Shown here: in pieces, positions 7,960-15,155 of the stretch
Numbering within the stretch: position 1 is the first letter of the stretch
Layout of the letters: every line of letters begins with the position of its first letter
From: Ruminococcus sp. CAG:254
Lineage (GTDB): Bacteria; Bacillota; Clostridia; Oscillospirales; Ruminococcaceae
Length of the DNA: 17,033 nucleotides
Direction: 5' to 3'
Assembly (NCBI GenBank): GCA_000433635.1
Contig: HF997975.1
Location: 162,857-179,889 of the forward strand
Notes under the pieces: model-generated
Told to the model about the DNA's origin: nothing
Database searches by the model: none
The model's input: only the letters and a program-made list of their open reading frames with translations
Program-made: the position numbers and the translations under genes

Positions 7960-9102
7960 ATGACGGATTTCATTTATGAAGACGCATTCGAGCCGGATGT
8001 AAATATTAAGGTAATCGGTGTCGGTGGCGGCGGCGGAAATGCCCTGAACTGTATGGTTGCATCAGGCGTACAGGATATTGAATATATCGCCATCAATACC
8101 GATGCAAAGGCGTTGAATAATTCCAAGGCAACGACCCGCATTCAGATTGGTGCAAAGCTGACAAAAGGCAGAGGTGCTGGAAATAAGCCGGCAATCGGTC
8201 AGCAGAGTGCGGAAGAAAACAAGGAAGAAATCGAAGCAGCCCTCAAGGGTGCAGATATGGTATTCATCACTGCCGGCATGGGCGGCGGTACGGGTACAGG
8301 TGCAGCTCCAGTCGTTGCAAAGATTGCACAGGAAGCAGGCATTTTGACCGTTGCGGTTGTCACAAAGCCGTTTGCATTTGAACGGGAACAGAAGATGGCA
8401 CAGGCAGAAAAAGGCATCATGGAATTGAAAAAGTATGTCGATTCCCTGATTGTCATTCCAAATGAAAAACTGCTCGAAGGCATGGATAAGCCGCTGACGA
8501 TGCGGGAATCGTTTGCACTGGCAGATGATATTCTGAAAACCGGTGTCAAGAGTATTTCCGACCTGATTGTAGAAGAAGGCTACATCAATTTGGACTTCGC
8601 AGACGTTTCCACCATCATGAAGGGTGCTGGATATGCACACCTTGCAATCGGTCACGGTTCTGGCAAGGACAAGGCAAAGGAAGCTGCAAACGCAGTTATC
8701 GCAAGCCCGCTGCTGGAAACTTCAATTGCTGGTGCAAAGCGGTTGTTGATCAACATCACCATGAGCGAAGATATTCTCTCTTCCGATGTGGACAACGCAA
8801 CCAAGATGATTACCGACAAGGCTGCCGACAATGTAGAATTCATTTTCGGTACAGCATTCAAGGAAGATATGCAGGATGAAATGACCATCACAGTCATTGC
8901 AGCTGGTTTCGACGAGGAAACAGACGATTCCGAAGAAGCAGAAGAACCTGCTGCAGAAGAAGCAGCTGCTCCGGAAGAACCAGAAGCACAGCCGCAACCG
9001 CAGCCACAGCCACAGCAGACACAGGCTGCTGCAAACGGCGGCAAAAAGCCGGCTGACCCGGATGATCTGATGGCAATTTTTGAGATCCTCGACCGGAAAT
9101 AA
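7960..9102 (+). CDS. ftsZ: Cell division GTPase FtsZ
   Basis: FtsZ is the tubulin-like GTPase that forms the division ring. The 380-residue protein has GVGGGGGNALN, NTDAKAL, the tubulin signature GGGTGTG at residues 108-114, and the T7 loop YINLDFADVSTIM, which completes the GTPase site of the neighbouring subunit. The globular part ends near residue 317. It is followed by an acidic Glu/Ala linker, a Pro-Gln repeat, and the end DDLMAIFEILDRK, which takes the place of the conserved C-terminal peptide. ATG 7960 is chosen because AGGAGGA at 7944-7950 precedes it; an in-frame TTG at 7897 would add 21 unlikely residues. A strong terminator follows directly. Confidence 0.98.
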   Translation: MTDFIYEDAFEPDVNIKVIGVGGGGGNALNCMVASGVQDIEYIAINTDAKALNNSKATTRIQIGAKLTKGRGAGNKPAIGQQSAEENKEEIEAALKGADMVFITAGMGGGTGTGAAPVVAKIAQEAGILTVAVVTKPFAFEREQKMAQAEKGIMELKKYVDSLIVIPNEKLLEGMDKPLTMRESFALADDILKTGVKSISDLIVEEGYINLDFADVSTIMKGAGYAHLAIGHGSGKDKAKEAANAVIASPLLETSIAGAKRLLINITMSEDILSSDVDNATKMITDKAADNVEFIFGTAFKEDMQDEMTITVIAAGFDEETDDSEEAEEPAAEEAAAPEEPEAQPQPQPQPQQTQAAANGGKKPADPDDLMAIFEILDRK

Positions 9103-9119
9103 TTGGGAAATTTAACGAT

Positions 9120-9153
9120 AAAAAGCCGGATGTGAAACTGCATCCGGCTTTTT
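9120..9153 (+). terminator. Intrinsic terminator after ftsZ
   Basis: A perfect 13-base inverted repeat, AAAAAGCCGGATG (9120-9132) with CATCCGGCTTTTT (9141-9153), encloses an 8-base loop and ends in a run of T. It starts 18 bases after the ftsZ stop and closes the division cluster. Confidence 0.93.
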
Positions 9154-9236
9154 GTGAATATCACTGAATTTGATTCTGAAAAATTGGAAGAAATGACAGT
9201 TTTAAAGCCGGCAGGTTTGTTTTTTCAGAAAACATA

Positions 9237-9265
9237 TTGACAAGATGCCTGTTTTTCGGTATAAT
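9237..9265 (+). promoter_or_regulatory. Consensus sigma-A promoter for the zinc-ribbon gene
   Basis: TTGACA at 9237-9242 and TATAAT at 9260-9265 are both perfect hexamers with the ideal 17-base spacer. Transcription should start near 9272, giving a leader of about 210 bases before the ATG at 9481. This is the strongest-looking promoter in the window and suggests high expression. Confidence 0.9.
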
Positions 9266-9271
9266 AAGACA

Positions 9272-9480
9272 GTAGCGTGCCTGTGAAACGGGCGTTTTAT
9301 GCTGCCTGAGAAAAACGGGTCGATCGCTTAATGAAAAAGCGTTGTTTTACAAAGATGTCGGTGGAAATCCGTTCTCGATCCAAAAACTCTTTATTGCAAA
9401 TGCCGGCTGTTTTTTGAGATCGTAAAACAGAAACGGCGGAATAATGCGGTTTGTGTTATTCAGAAAGGAAAGGTCACATT
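9272..9480 (+). ncRNA. Long, possibly structured 5' leader of the zinc-ribbon mRNA
   Basis: No gene fits between the promoter and the start codon. Several pairings can be drawn. GCCTG/CGGGC at 9279-9293 closes a TGAAA loop, and CGCTT/AAGCG at 9325-9341 forms a hairpin. GGGTCGA (9317-9323) pairs with TCGATCC (9375-9381), one pair being G-U. TGTTTTAC (9343-9350) is perfectly complementary to GTAAAACA (9422-9429); with the previous stem this would form a pseudoknot. GAATAA/TTATTC (9439-9461) sits just before the ribosome binding site. I do not recognise it as a known riboswitch. It may be a cis-regulatory leader, a stable 5' UTR, or simply unstructured; the stems are short enough that chance is possible. 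Confidence 0.4.
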
Positions 9481-9765
9481 ATGTACGAAGATAAGACTTT
9501 AGTATGCAAGGATTGCGGAGCGGAGTTCGTATTCACTGCAGGAGAACAGGAATTTTATGCAGAAAAAGGCTTTGTAAATGAGCCGAAGCGTTGCAAGAGC
9601 TGCCGTGATGCAAAGAAGAATGCATCTGGAAATAAGCCGGAACGGGAAATGTTCACCGCTACTTGTGCAGCTTGCGGCAAGGAAGCAAGAGTACCGTTTC
9701 AGCCGAGAGAAGACCGTGCGGTATATTGCAGCGAATGCTTTGCAAAGATGAAGGAAGCTGAATAA
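9481..9765 (+). CDS. Small protein with two zinc ribbons (zf-trcl plus CxxC-x17-CxxC)
   Basis: A 94-residue protein with two four-cysteine modules. The first is CKDC, 25 residues, then CKSC, with the phrase FVFTAGEQEFYAEKGF typical of the probable zinc-ribbon domain family. The second is CAAC, exactly 17 residues, then CSEC, matching the CxxC-x17-CxxC family. Each module is expected to bind one zinc ion. The function is not known to me; RNA, DNA or protein binding are all possible. The ATG at 9481 has an AAGGAAAGG ribosome binding site at 9465-9473. It is a single-gene unit between a consensus promoter with a long leader and a probable terminator, which suggests an abundant, separately controlled product. 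Confidence 0.88.
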   Translation: MYEDKTLVCKDCGAEFVFTAGEQEFYAEKGFVNEPKRCKSCRDAKKNASGNKPEREMFTATCAACGKEARVPFQPREDRAVYCSECFAKMKEAE

Positions 9766-9785
9766 GCACATTTCAAACATACGGG

Positions 9786-9824
9786 GCAATGGCATAGCGA
9801 ATCCGCTGTGCCTTGCTTTGTCTT
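9786..9824 (+). terminator. Probable intrinsic terminator after the zinc-ribbon gene
   Basis: GGCATAGCG (9791-9799) pairs with CGCTGTGCC (9804-9812), with one G-U pair, around an AATC loop. The stem is extended by GCAA (9786-9789) with TTGC (9813-9816) past a bulged T. The tail TTTGTCTT is T-rich but not a clean T run, so termination may be partial. Confidence 0.6.
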
Positions 9825-9884
9825 GTATAAAAGAATCCGTTTCGGATAAGCTAATCATATGCTAATGAGCAGGAGGAATCAAAA

Positions 9885-10115
9885 ATGGCTGTAACAATTA
9901 CAAAGGATACCATTATTGGCGACATTCTGGACATCGCACCGGAAACTGCACCGTTGTTTATGGCAATCGGAATGCATTGTCTTGGCTGTCCGGCTTCCAG
10001 AGGTGAAACCGTAGAAGAAGCCTGCATGGTACACGGCATTGAAGTGGAAGAACTGTTGGAAGAACTGAACAAGCAGATTGCATCCAGCACAGCCGCTACC
10101 ACGACAGAAGCGTAA
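9885..10115 (+). CDS. DUF1858 domain protein (CxxC redox-disulfide type)
   Basis: A 76-residue protein starting KDTIIGDILDIAPETAPLF and continuing GMHCLGCPASRGETVEEAC, the pattern of the DUF1858 family, also described as a disulfide domain associated with hybrid-cluster proteins. Cys32 and Cys35 form the CxxC, and Cys47 is a third cysteine. Members are thought to act in redox or metal chemistry, but the actual role is not established. The last dozen residues are a Ser/Thr/Ala tail. AGGAGGA at 9871-9877 sits eight bases before the ATG. No hybrid-cluster protein gene is in this window. I see no convincing promoter, so it may depend on read-through from the zinc-ribbon gene. Confidence 0.88.
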   Translation: MAVTITKDTIIGDILDIAPETAPLFMAIGMHCLGCPASRGETVEEACMVHGIEVEELLEELNKQIASSTAATTTEA

Positions 10116-10137
10116 ACGAGATAGCAAAACACACAGG

Positions 10138-10171
10138 CGGTCGTCCAAGGTTTGTTGGACGACCGTTTTTT
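10138..10171 (+). terminator. Intrinsic terminator after the DUF1858 gene
   Basis: A perfect 11-base stem, CGGTCGTCCAA (10138-10148) with TTGGACGACCG (10155-10165), closes a GGTTTG loop and is followed by six T. It should be efficient. It leaves only 36 bases before the next start codon, and I find no clear promoter there. Confidence 0.93.
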
Positions 10172-10207
10172 ATACCACTTGAACAGATAAAATAGGAGGG
10201 AACAGCG

Positions 10208-10882
10208 ATGTTGAATCAACGATTGCAGGCTTGTGCTGCATGGATTGCAGACGGGAAAACAGTCTGTGATGTTGGAACAGACCACGCCTATTTGGCAGCA
10301 GAACTGCTCCGGAAAGAACGCTGCCAACATGTCATTGCGTCTGATATTGGAGAAGGGCCGTTACAGACTGCCAGACGCACCTTAGAACAAGCAGGGCTGC
10401 TGCAACGGGCAACCTTGCTGCTTTCGGATGGGCTGGAACAAGTCGATGGGACAGATGTCAGCCATGTTGTCATTGCCGGCATGGGCGGCGAAACCATCAT
10501 TCATATCTTGCAGCCCTGCGACTGGGTGAAGCAGGGCGTGCAGCTGATTTTACAGCCGATGACAAAAGTTCCGGTTCTGCGGCAGTGGCTGGCGAAAAAC
10601 GGCTATGCAATTTTACAAGAGCAAGTTGTAAAAGACGGAAAGTTTTTTTATAACCTTTTACGGGTGCAGTATGATGGCGTTGTTCGTACACTGACCCCAT
10701 TGGAGCGAGAAATTGGCGTGCAGGATTGGAGCAATGCCGTGGTGCAGGCATATGGCAGAAGAAAACGAGAACGCCTGCAAACGATTGCAGAGCAGATTCA
10801 GAACAGCAATCCGGCAATGGCAGCGGATGATTTGCAGATTGTTGCAGAACTTGACCGCAGATTACAGCCGGAATCTGTCTGA
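10208..10882 (+). CDS. trmK: tRNA (adenine-22-N1)-methyltransferase TrmK
   Basis: TrmK methylates N1 of adenine 22 in the D-arm region of certain tRNAs, using S-adenosylmethionine. The 224-residue protein has the SAM-binding motif VCDVGTDHAYLAAEL at residues 19-33, VVIAGMGGETI near residue 90, and LILQPMTKVPVLRQWL, all typical of the family (B. subtilis YqfN). The start follows AGGAGGG at 10194-10200. The next gene is a Nif3 protein, the same pairing as yqfN-yqfO in B. subtilis, which supports both calls. This is the first gene of a five-gene run. A strong terminator just upstream means it needs a promoter I could not identify, or read-through. Confidence 0.93.
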   Translation: MLNQRLQACAAWIADGKTVCDVGTDHAYLAAELLRKERCQHVIASDIGEGPLQTARRTLEQAGLLQRATLLLSDGLEQVDGTDVSHVVIAGMGGETIIHILQPCDWVKQGVQLILQPMTKVPVLRQWLAKNGYAILQEQVVKDGKFFYNLLRVQYDGVVRTLTPLEREIGVQDWSNAVVQAYGRRKRERLQTIAEQIQNSNPAMAADDLQIVAELDRRLQPESV

Positions 10883-10921
10883 ATCAAATTAAATCATAGA
10901 AAGATAGAAAGGATGATTTTC

Positions 10922-11719
10922 ATGCGAACCGTACAGGATGTTTATAGCATCATCAATACATTTTCGCCCTTTTCCACGCAGGAAAAGTGGGATAATTCAG
11001 GCTTGCTGGTCGGAACAGGCAGCATGCCCGTGCATAAAGTCTATGTAACATTGGATATCTCCAACGAAACCATTGCAGCTGCTCAGGAACTGGGTGCAGA
11101 TTTGATGGTTGCCCATCATCCAATTATTTTTTCCCCGTTGAAACAATTATCTCCGGATTCTCCGGTTTGGAAATTAGCAGCAGCCAACATGGCAGCCATT
11201 TGTGTGCATACACCGTTAGACCGTGCAAGGGGTGGTATCAATGACCGTTTGCATCAGCTGTTGCAAGAACCGTTGCAGCTTAGCGGTGCGATGCAGACAC
11301 CCGAGGCGGACTGCAATGGAATCGGGTTCGGCTGGGCAGACCAAAGCAATATCGACTGGAACACCAAAGATTTGGCAGAAGCACTGCGGTGTGTGCTGGG
11401 CTGTACCGTTGTCCGTTATGCTCCGATTGACAGACCGATTCGGAAAATTTATGTAGGTTGCGGCTCGTGTGCATCCATGCTGGAGGATGCTGCTGCATGG
11501 GGCTGTGATGCAATGATTACGGGCGATGTCAAGCATGACCGCTGGTATGCTGCGAAGAATCTGGGAATTGCACTGTTTGACTGTGGACATTATCATACAG
11601 AACAGATTGCCGCTCAGATTCTGACCGAACAGATTCAAGCAGCGTTGCCGGATTTGCCGTGCATCTGTGATCCACACGGCGACCCGGTTTGTTATGCAAT
11701 GGGAGGCGAACAGGAATGA
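10922..11719 (+). CDS. Nif3-like dinuclear metal centre protein (YqfO family)
   Basis: Nif3 proteins are conserved hydrolase-like proteins with two metal ions in a ring-shaped assembly. A role as GTP cyclohydrolase or in metal handling has been suggested, but it is unsettled. The family motifs are clear: KWDNSGLLVG, AHHPIIFSPLK, HTPLDRARGGINDRL, MITGDVKHDRWYAA and FDCGHYHTEQ supply the metal ligands. At 265 residues it is the short form, without the inserted central domain seen in many Firmicutes members of about 370 residues. ATG 10922 is preferred over the in-frame ATG at 10913, because AAAGGA at 10908-10913 is well spaced only for the later one. The stop overlaps the next start as ATGA. 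Confidence 0.93.
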   Translation: MRTVQDVYSIINTFSPFSTQEKWDNSGLLVGTGSMPVHKVYVTLDISNETIAAAQELGADLMVAHHPIIFSPLKQLSPDSPVWKLAAANMAAICVHTPLDRARGGINDRLHQLLQEPLQLSGAMQTPEADCNGIGFGWADQSNIDWNTKDLAEALRCVLGCTVVRYAPIDRPIRKIYVGCGSCASMLEDAAAWGCDAMITGDVKHDRWYAAKNLGIALFDCGHYHTEQIAAQILTEQIQAALPDLPCICDPHGDPVCYAMGGEQE

Positions 11720-12540
11720 GTGTTTGGCGTTGTCCGATTTGTGCCGCTTCGATGCAGCATGAAGAACATAGTTTGCACTGCTTGAATGGGCATTGTTTTG
11801 ATTTGGCAAAGAGCGGATATGTGAATTTGCTGCCTGTTCAGCAGAAACATACCAAGCAGCCAGGCGATAACTTGCAGATGGTACGGGCAAGACGGGATTT
11901 CTTGCAAGCAGGCTATTATCAGCCGTTTCAACAGGCACTCTGTGCAATGGTGGTGCAGGCAATGCCGCAGCAGGGTATTTTATTAGATGCCGGATGTGGC
12001 GATGGCTATTATACGAAAGCGGTTACCGAGGCGTTGCAGGCTGCCGGAAAAGCAGTACACGTCTATGGTGTGGATATTTCTAAATATGCGGTCGATTTGG
12101 CAGCAAAACAGGAAAAGGCAGCGACATTTGCAGTGGGCAGTGTCTTTCATTTGCCCGTGTCTGACCACTGTTGTGATGGGATTTTTTCTCTGTTTGCACC
12201 CTATGCCGGAACAGAGTTTCAACGGGTGCTGAAAAAGCATGGCACGATGATTTTAGGCATTCCGGGAGCAAAGCATTTGATGGGCTTGAAGCGGGCGATT
12301 TATGAAACTCCATATGAAAATGTCGTAAAACCATATGATTTAGAGGGATTTTCCTTTGTTGGAAAGCAGACCGTCACCGGAACGATTTTCCTGCCGAATC
12401 CAACTGCCATTCAAAATCTATTTGCAATGACCCCGTATTATTATAAGACGGGACAAAAAGAACAGGAACGGTTGGCAGCACTGGAAACGCTCGAAACAGA
12501 GATTTCTTTTGAACTGCTGCAATATCAGCGAGAATCTTAA
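11716..12540 (+). CDS. 23S rRNA (guanine-N1)-methyltransferase, RlmA family
   Basis: RlmA enzymes methylate N1 of a guanine in hairpin 35 of 23S rRNA: G745 for the E. coli type, G748 for the Gram-positive type linked to tylosin resistance. The 274-residue protein starts with a zinc finger using Cys6, Cys9, Cys22 and His26, then GYVNLLP, KQPGDNLQMVRARRDFL and the SAM-binding ILLDAGCGDGYYTKA near residues 86-100. The order matches the family. The start overlaps the Nif3 stop (ATGA), with GGGAGG at 11701-11706 as the ribosome binding site. Which guanine is modified cannot be read from the sequence, so I give no symbol. Confidence 0.88.
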   Translation: MSVWRCPICAASMQHEEHSLHCLNGHCFDLAKSGYVNLLPVQQKHTKQPGDNLQMVRARRDFLQAGYYQPFQQALCAMVVQAMPQQGILLDAGCGDGYYTKAVTEALQAAGKAVHVYGVDISKYAVDLAAKQEKAATFAVGSVFHLPVSDHCCDGIFSLFAPYAGTEFQRVLKKHGTMILGIPGAKHLMGLKRAIYETPYENVVKPYDLEGFSFVGKQTVTGTIFLPNPTAIQNLFAMTPYYYKTGQKEQERLAALETLETEISFELLQYQRES

Positions 12541-12558
12541 ACGGAAAGGAGCATCTTC

Positions 12559-14307
12559 ATGGCTTTAGATGGTGCATTTTTATATGCTGTCCGGCAGGAA
12601 TTGTCGGGGCTGATTGGTTCGAGAATTGAAAAGATTCATCAGCCCGCAAGAGAAGAGATTCTCATCTCGCTCCGAAATATGGAAGGCAGCCATAAGATTT
12701 TAATTTCTGCATCGGCTGACCGTGCACGGGTGCATTTGACACAACAGAGCATTGATAACCCACCTGCTCCGCCAATGTTTTGCATGTTGTTGCGGAAACG
12801 GCTGGGAAATGGAAAACTCCTTGCGATTCGGCAAGATGGATTGGAACGTGTGCTATATTTTGACTTTTCCTGTGTAAATACACTGGGCGATGTGGTACAG
12901 TTGACGCTTGCCTGTGAAATCATGGGGAAGTATTCCAACTTGATTTTGATTGATGAAACCGGAAAAGTTGTTGACAGCATCAAGCGAGTCGATGCAGAGA
13001 TGTCCCGAAAGCGGTTGGTTTTGCCGGGCATTGCTTATGCATTGCCGCCAGCAGAACCACGATTGAATTTCCTGACGGATTCCATGAAAACCATTCAGGC
13101 TGCGATTACTGCACAGACCGGAGCACTTCCAAAAATTTTGTTGAAAACGCTGGAGGGCGTTTCTCCGGTGTTGGTACGGGAATGGGCATTTTATGCCGGA
13201 AATGGGGAAGAATGCCGAGCAGAATCCTTGACCGCCGTACAGTTGAAACGGTTACTGGAAATCATGCAGCAGACCAAGGAACGCTTATTGCAGCAGGATT
13301 GTGTGTTTACCGTTGCTGCAACAAAAGAGGGGCAGTTGAAAGATTTCTCGTTCCTGCCACTGCATCAATATGGCACACTGCTGATTACAAAGACGGTTCC
13401 ATCTGCTTGTGCGGTACTGGACTATTTCTATGCGGAGCGTGACCGATATGCCCGTGTCCGGCAGCGTGCAAATGACTTGTTCCATCTGTTGTTGCATGCA
13501 ACTGAACGGATTCAGAGAAGAATTGCTGCCCAGACAGAAGAACGCACGCAATGTGCGGAAAAAGATACCTTCCGCCGGAAAGCAGATTTGCTGTCGGCCA
13601 ACCTCTACCGCCTGAAAAAGGGCGATACGGTTGCAGAACTGGAAGATTTCTATGAGCCGGATTGCCCGATGGTGTCCATTCCGCTGGATGTTCGCCTGAC
13701 ACCGCCGCAAAATGCACAGCGGTATTATCAGCAGTACAAGAAAGCTTGCACAGCAGAAACGGTATTGACCGAACAGATTGCAAAGGGCAAGGCAGAACTG
13801 GCATATTTGGAAAGCGTACTGGATGCGTTGACCCGTGCAGAAACAGAAGCAGATATGGAACAGCTGCGACAGGAACTGATTGAGCAGGGGTATCTTCGCA
13901 AGACCAGTCGCAACCGCAGACCAGTGAAAATTCAACAGCCGCTTTCTGTCACGGCAACAGACGGAACACAGATTTTGATTGGACGAAACAACCTGCAAAA
14001 TGACCGTCTGACCCTGAAAACCGCAGCAAAAACAGATGTGTGGCTGCATACGCAAAATATTCCGGGGTCGCACGTCATTATTTGTACGCATGGAGAAACG
14101 CCATCGGAACAGACGATTTTAGAGGCAGCACAACTTGCCGCTTGGTATAGCAAGGCACAGCAGTCCGCACAAGTTCCGGTGGATTATTGCCTTGTAAAAT
14201 ATGTGAAGAAGCCAGTCGGTGCAAAACCGGGCATGGTGATTTTCACAAATCAAAGAACGCTGTATGTCACCCCTCGACAGACCTTGGAGGAAGAAGAAAC
14301 CATATGA
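12559..14307 (+). CDS. rqcH: Ribosome quality control protein RqcH (NFACT/Rqc2 family)
   Basis: RqcH binds stalled 50S subunits carrying peptidyl-tRNA and recruits alanyl-tRNA to add C-terminal Ala tails that mark the peptide for degradation. Older annotations call it fibronectin-binding protein FbpA. The 582-residue protein begins MALDGAFLYAVRQEL (NFACT-N), has a helical and coiled-coil middle at about residues 280-420, and ends with the NFACT-R domain from about residue 457, with LIGRNNLQNDRLTL, VWLHTQNIPGSHVII and a final KPVGAKPGMV segment. At the place of the Asp-Arg pair reported as important in B. subtilis RqcH, this protein has Glu96-Arg97, a conservative change. AAAGGAG at 12545-12551 precedes the ATG. 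The stop overlaps the next gene. Confidence 0.94.
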   Translation: MALDGAFLYAVRQELSGLIGSRIEKIHQPAREEILISLRNMEGSHKILISASADRARVHLTQQSIDNPPAPPMFCMLLRKRLGNGKLLAIRQDGLERVLYFDFSCVNTLGDVVQLTLACEIMGKYSNLILIDETGKVVDSIKRVDAEMSRKRLVLPGIAYALPPAEPRLNFLTDSMKTIQAAITAQTGALPKILLKTLEGVSPVLVREWAFYAGNGEECRAESLTAVQLKRLLEIMQQTKERLLQQDCVFTVAATKEGQLKDFSFLPLHQYGTLLITKTVPSACAVLDYFYAERDRYARVRQRANDLFHLLLHATERIQRRIAAQTEERTQCAEKDTFRRKADLLSANLYRLKKGDTVAELEDFYEPDCPMVSIPLDVRLTPPQNAQRYYQQYKKACTAETVLTEQIAKGKAELAYLESVLDALTRAETEADMEQLRQELIEQGYLRKTSRNRRPVKIQQPLSVTATDGTQILIGRNNLQNDRLTLKTAAKTDVWLHTQNIPGSHVIICTHGETPSEQTILEAAQLAAWYSKAQQSAQVPVDYCLVKYVKKPVGAKPGMVIFTNQRTLYVTPRQTLEEEETI

Positions 14308-14819
14308 TGGAACGACTGGGAGCAGATTTTTTTCATCGGGATTGTTTGGAAGTTGCACCGGATTTGGTGGGGAAGCTGTTGATTCGGCAGCTGCCGGATG
14401 GAACGATTTTGCAGGAACGCATTGCAGAAACAGAAGCCTATCGGGGAGAAGAAGATGAGGCTTGCCATGCTCACAAAGGCAGAACCAAACGAACAGAGTT
14501 GCTTTATCGGGAAAGCGGTTTGATTTATGTGTATCTGTGTTATGGGATGCATTGGCTGATGAATGTGATTACTGGCGAACCGGAGCAGCCGCAAGGGGTG
14601 CTGTTTCGTGCAGGCGTTGTGCATGATGGTCCTGCAAAGTTGACGAGATACTTGCAGGTGGATCAGCAGTGGAATGGCGATAGCTTTTTGACTTGTTCGA
14701 ATTTGTGGGTTGCAGACGATGGATTTCGTTCGAAGATTCAGACAGCGGAGCGGGTTGGTATTGGATATGCTGGGGAAGTCTGGCAGAAAAAGCAATGGCG
14801 ATTTCTCATTCAAAAATAA
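14304..14819 (+). CDS. 3-methyladenine DNA glycosylase, AAG/Mpg family
   Basis: This base-excision enzyme removes alkylated purines such as 3-methyladenine from DNA. The catalytic core is clear: AETEAYRGEEDEACH gives Glu44, Tyr46 and His55 in the same spacing as human AAG Glu125, Tyr127 and His136. YVYLCYGMHWLMNV follows, with the conserved Asn87, then VLFRAG and GPAKLTRYL. At 171 residues it is shorter than the usual 190-200. The loss is mainly between VLFRAG and GPAKL, where relatives carry a longer loop. The ATG at 14304 overlaps the rqcH stop (ATGA), and an in-frame ATG at 14307 is an alternative. GGAGGAAG at 14286-14293 is the likely ribosome binding site. I see no convincing terminator directly after it. 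Confidence 0.9.
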   Translation: MMERLGADFFHRDCLEVAPDLVGKLLIRQLPDGTILQERIAETEAYRGEEDEACHAHKGRTKRTELLYRESGLIYVYLCYGMHWLMNVITGEPEQPQGVLFRAGVVHDGPAKLTRYLQVDQQWNGDSFLTCSNLWVADDGFRSKIQTAERVGIGYAGEVWQKKQWRFLIQK

Positions 14820-14866
14820 AGCATTGCCATAGATGAATACAATCAATTTGGCAGTAACGAAGCACA

Positions 14867-15155
14867 AAATAAAAAGTTTTTCGGTGCAGCAGTTTTTCAA
14901 AAATGTGCCGAGGTGTGGGCGAGCAGCCCACATTTGCGGAGCAAATAGAAACTGCACAATATGAAATGCAACAAAAATCTAAGAGAGAATCGGAAGAATC
15001 GCAATTGCCTTTAAAATTAAGGGGTTGTAATGAGGGACAAGGTTTCCGGGGCAATTGCGATTCCCAGGCAAGCTGGGGATGTGGCCCCAGCCTTGCGAAA
15101 CCGGATTCGGGTGGTTTCTCTAAGAATAGGGGTTTATCAATTATAAACCGCAGGC
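14867..15155 (+). repeat. Structured tandem repeat, copy 1 (289 bp)
   Basis: The first of two near-identical units in a head-to-tail array. Inverted repeats inside it, in order: GTGCAG/CTGCAC as an outer pair, TGTGGGC/GCCCACA (7 bp), ATTTGC/GCAAAT, a 14-bp perfect pair at 14996-15009 and 15050-15063 (GAATCGCAATTGCC and its complement), GGCAAGCTGGGG (15067-15078) with CCCCAGCCTTGC (15085-15096), and GGTTTAT/ATAAACC at 15131-15149. Most of the unit can pair with itself. No reading frame looks real. It begins about 50 bases after the glycosylase gene. Confidence 0.9.

Noticed and set aside
10155..10193. Promoter for trmK using TTGGAC and TAAAAT
   Set aside because: The spacer would be 27 bases and the -35 lies in the terminator stem, so I did not annotate it.
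14187..14303. Longer N-terminus for the DNA glycosylase
   Set aside because: It would overlap rqcH by over 100 bases; the ATG at 14304 has a ribosome binding site and gives the normal family N-terminus.
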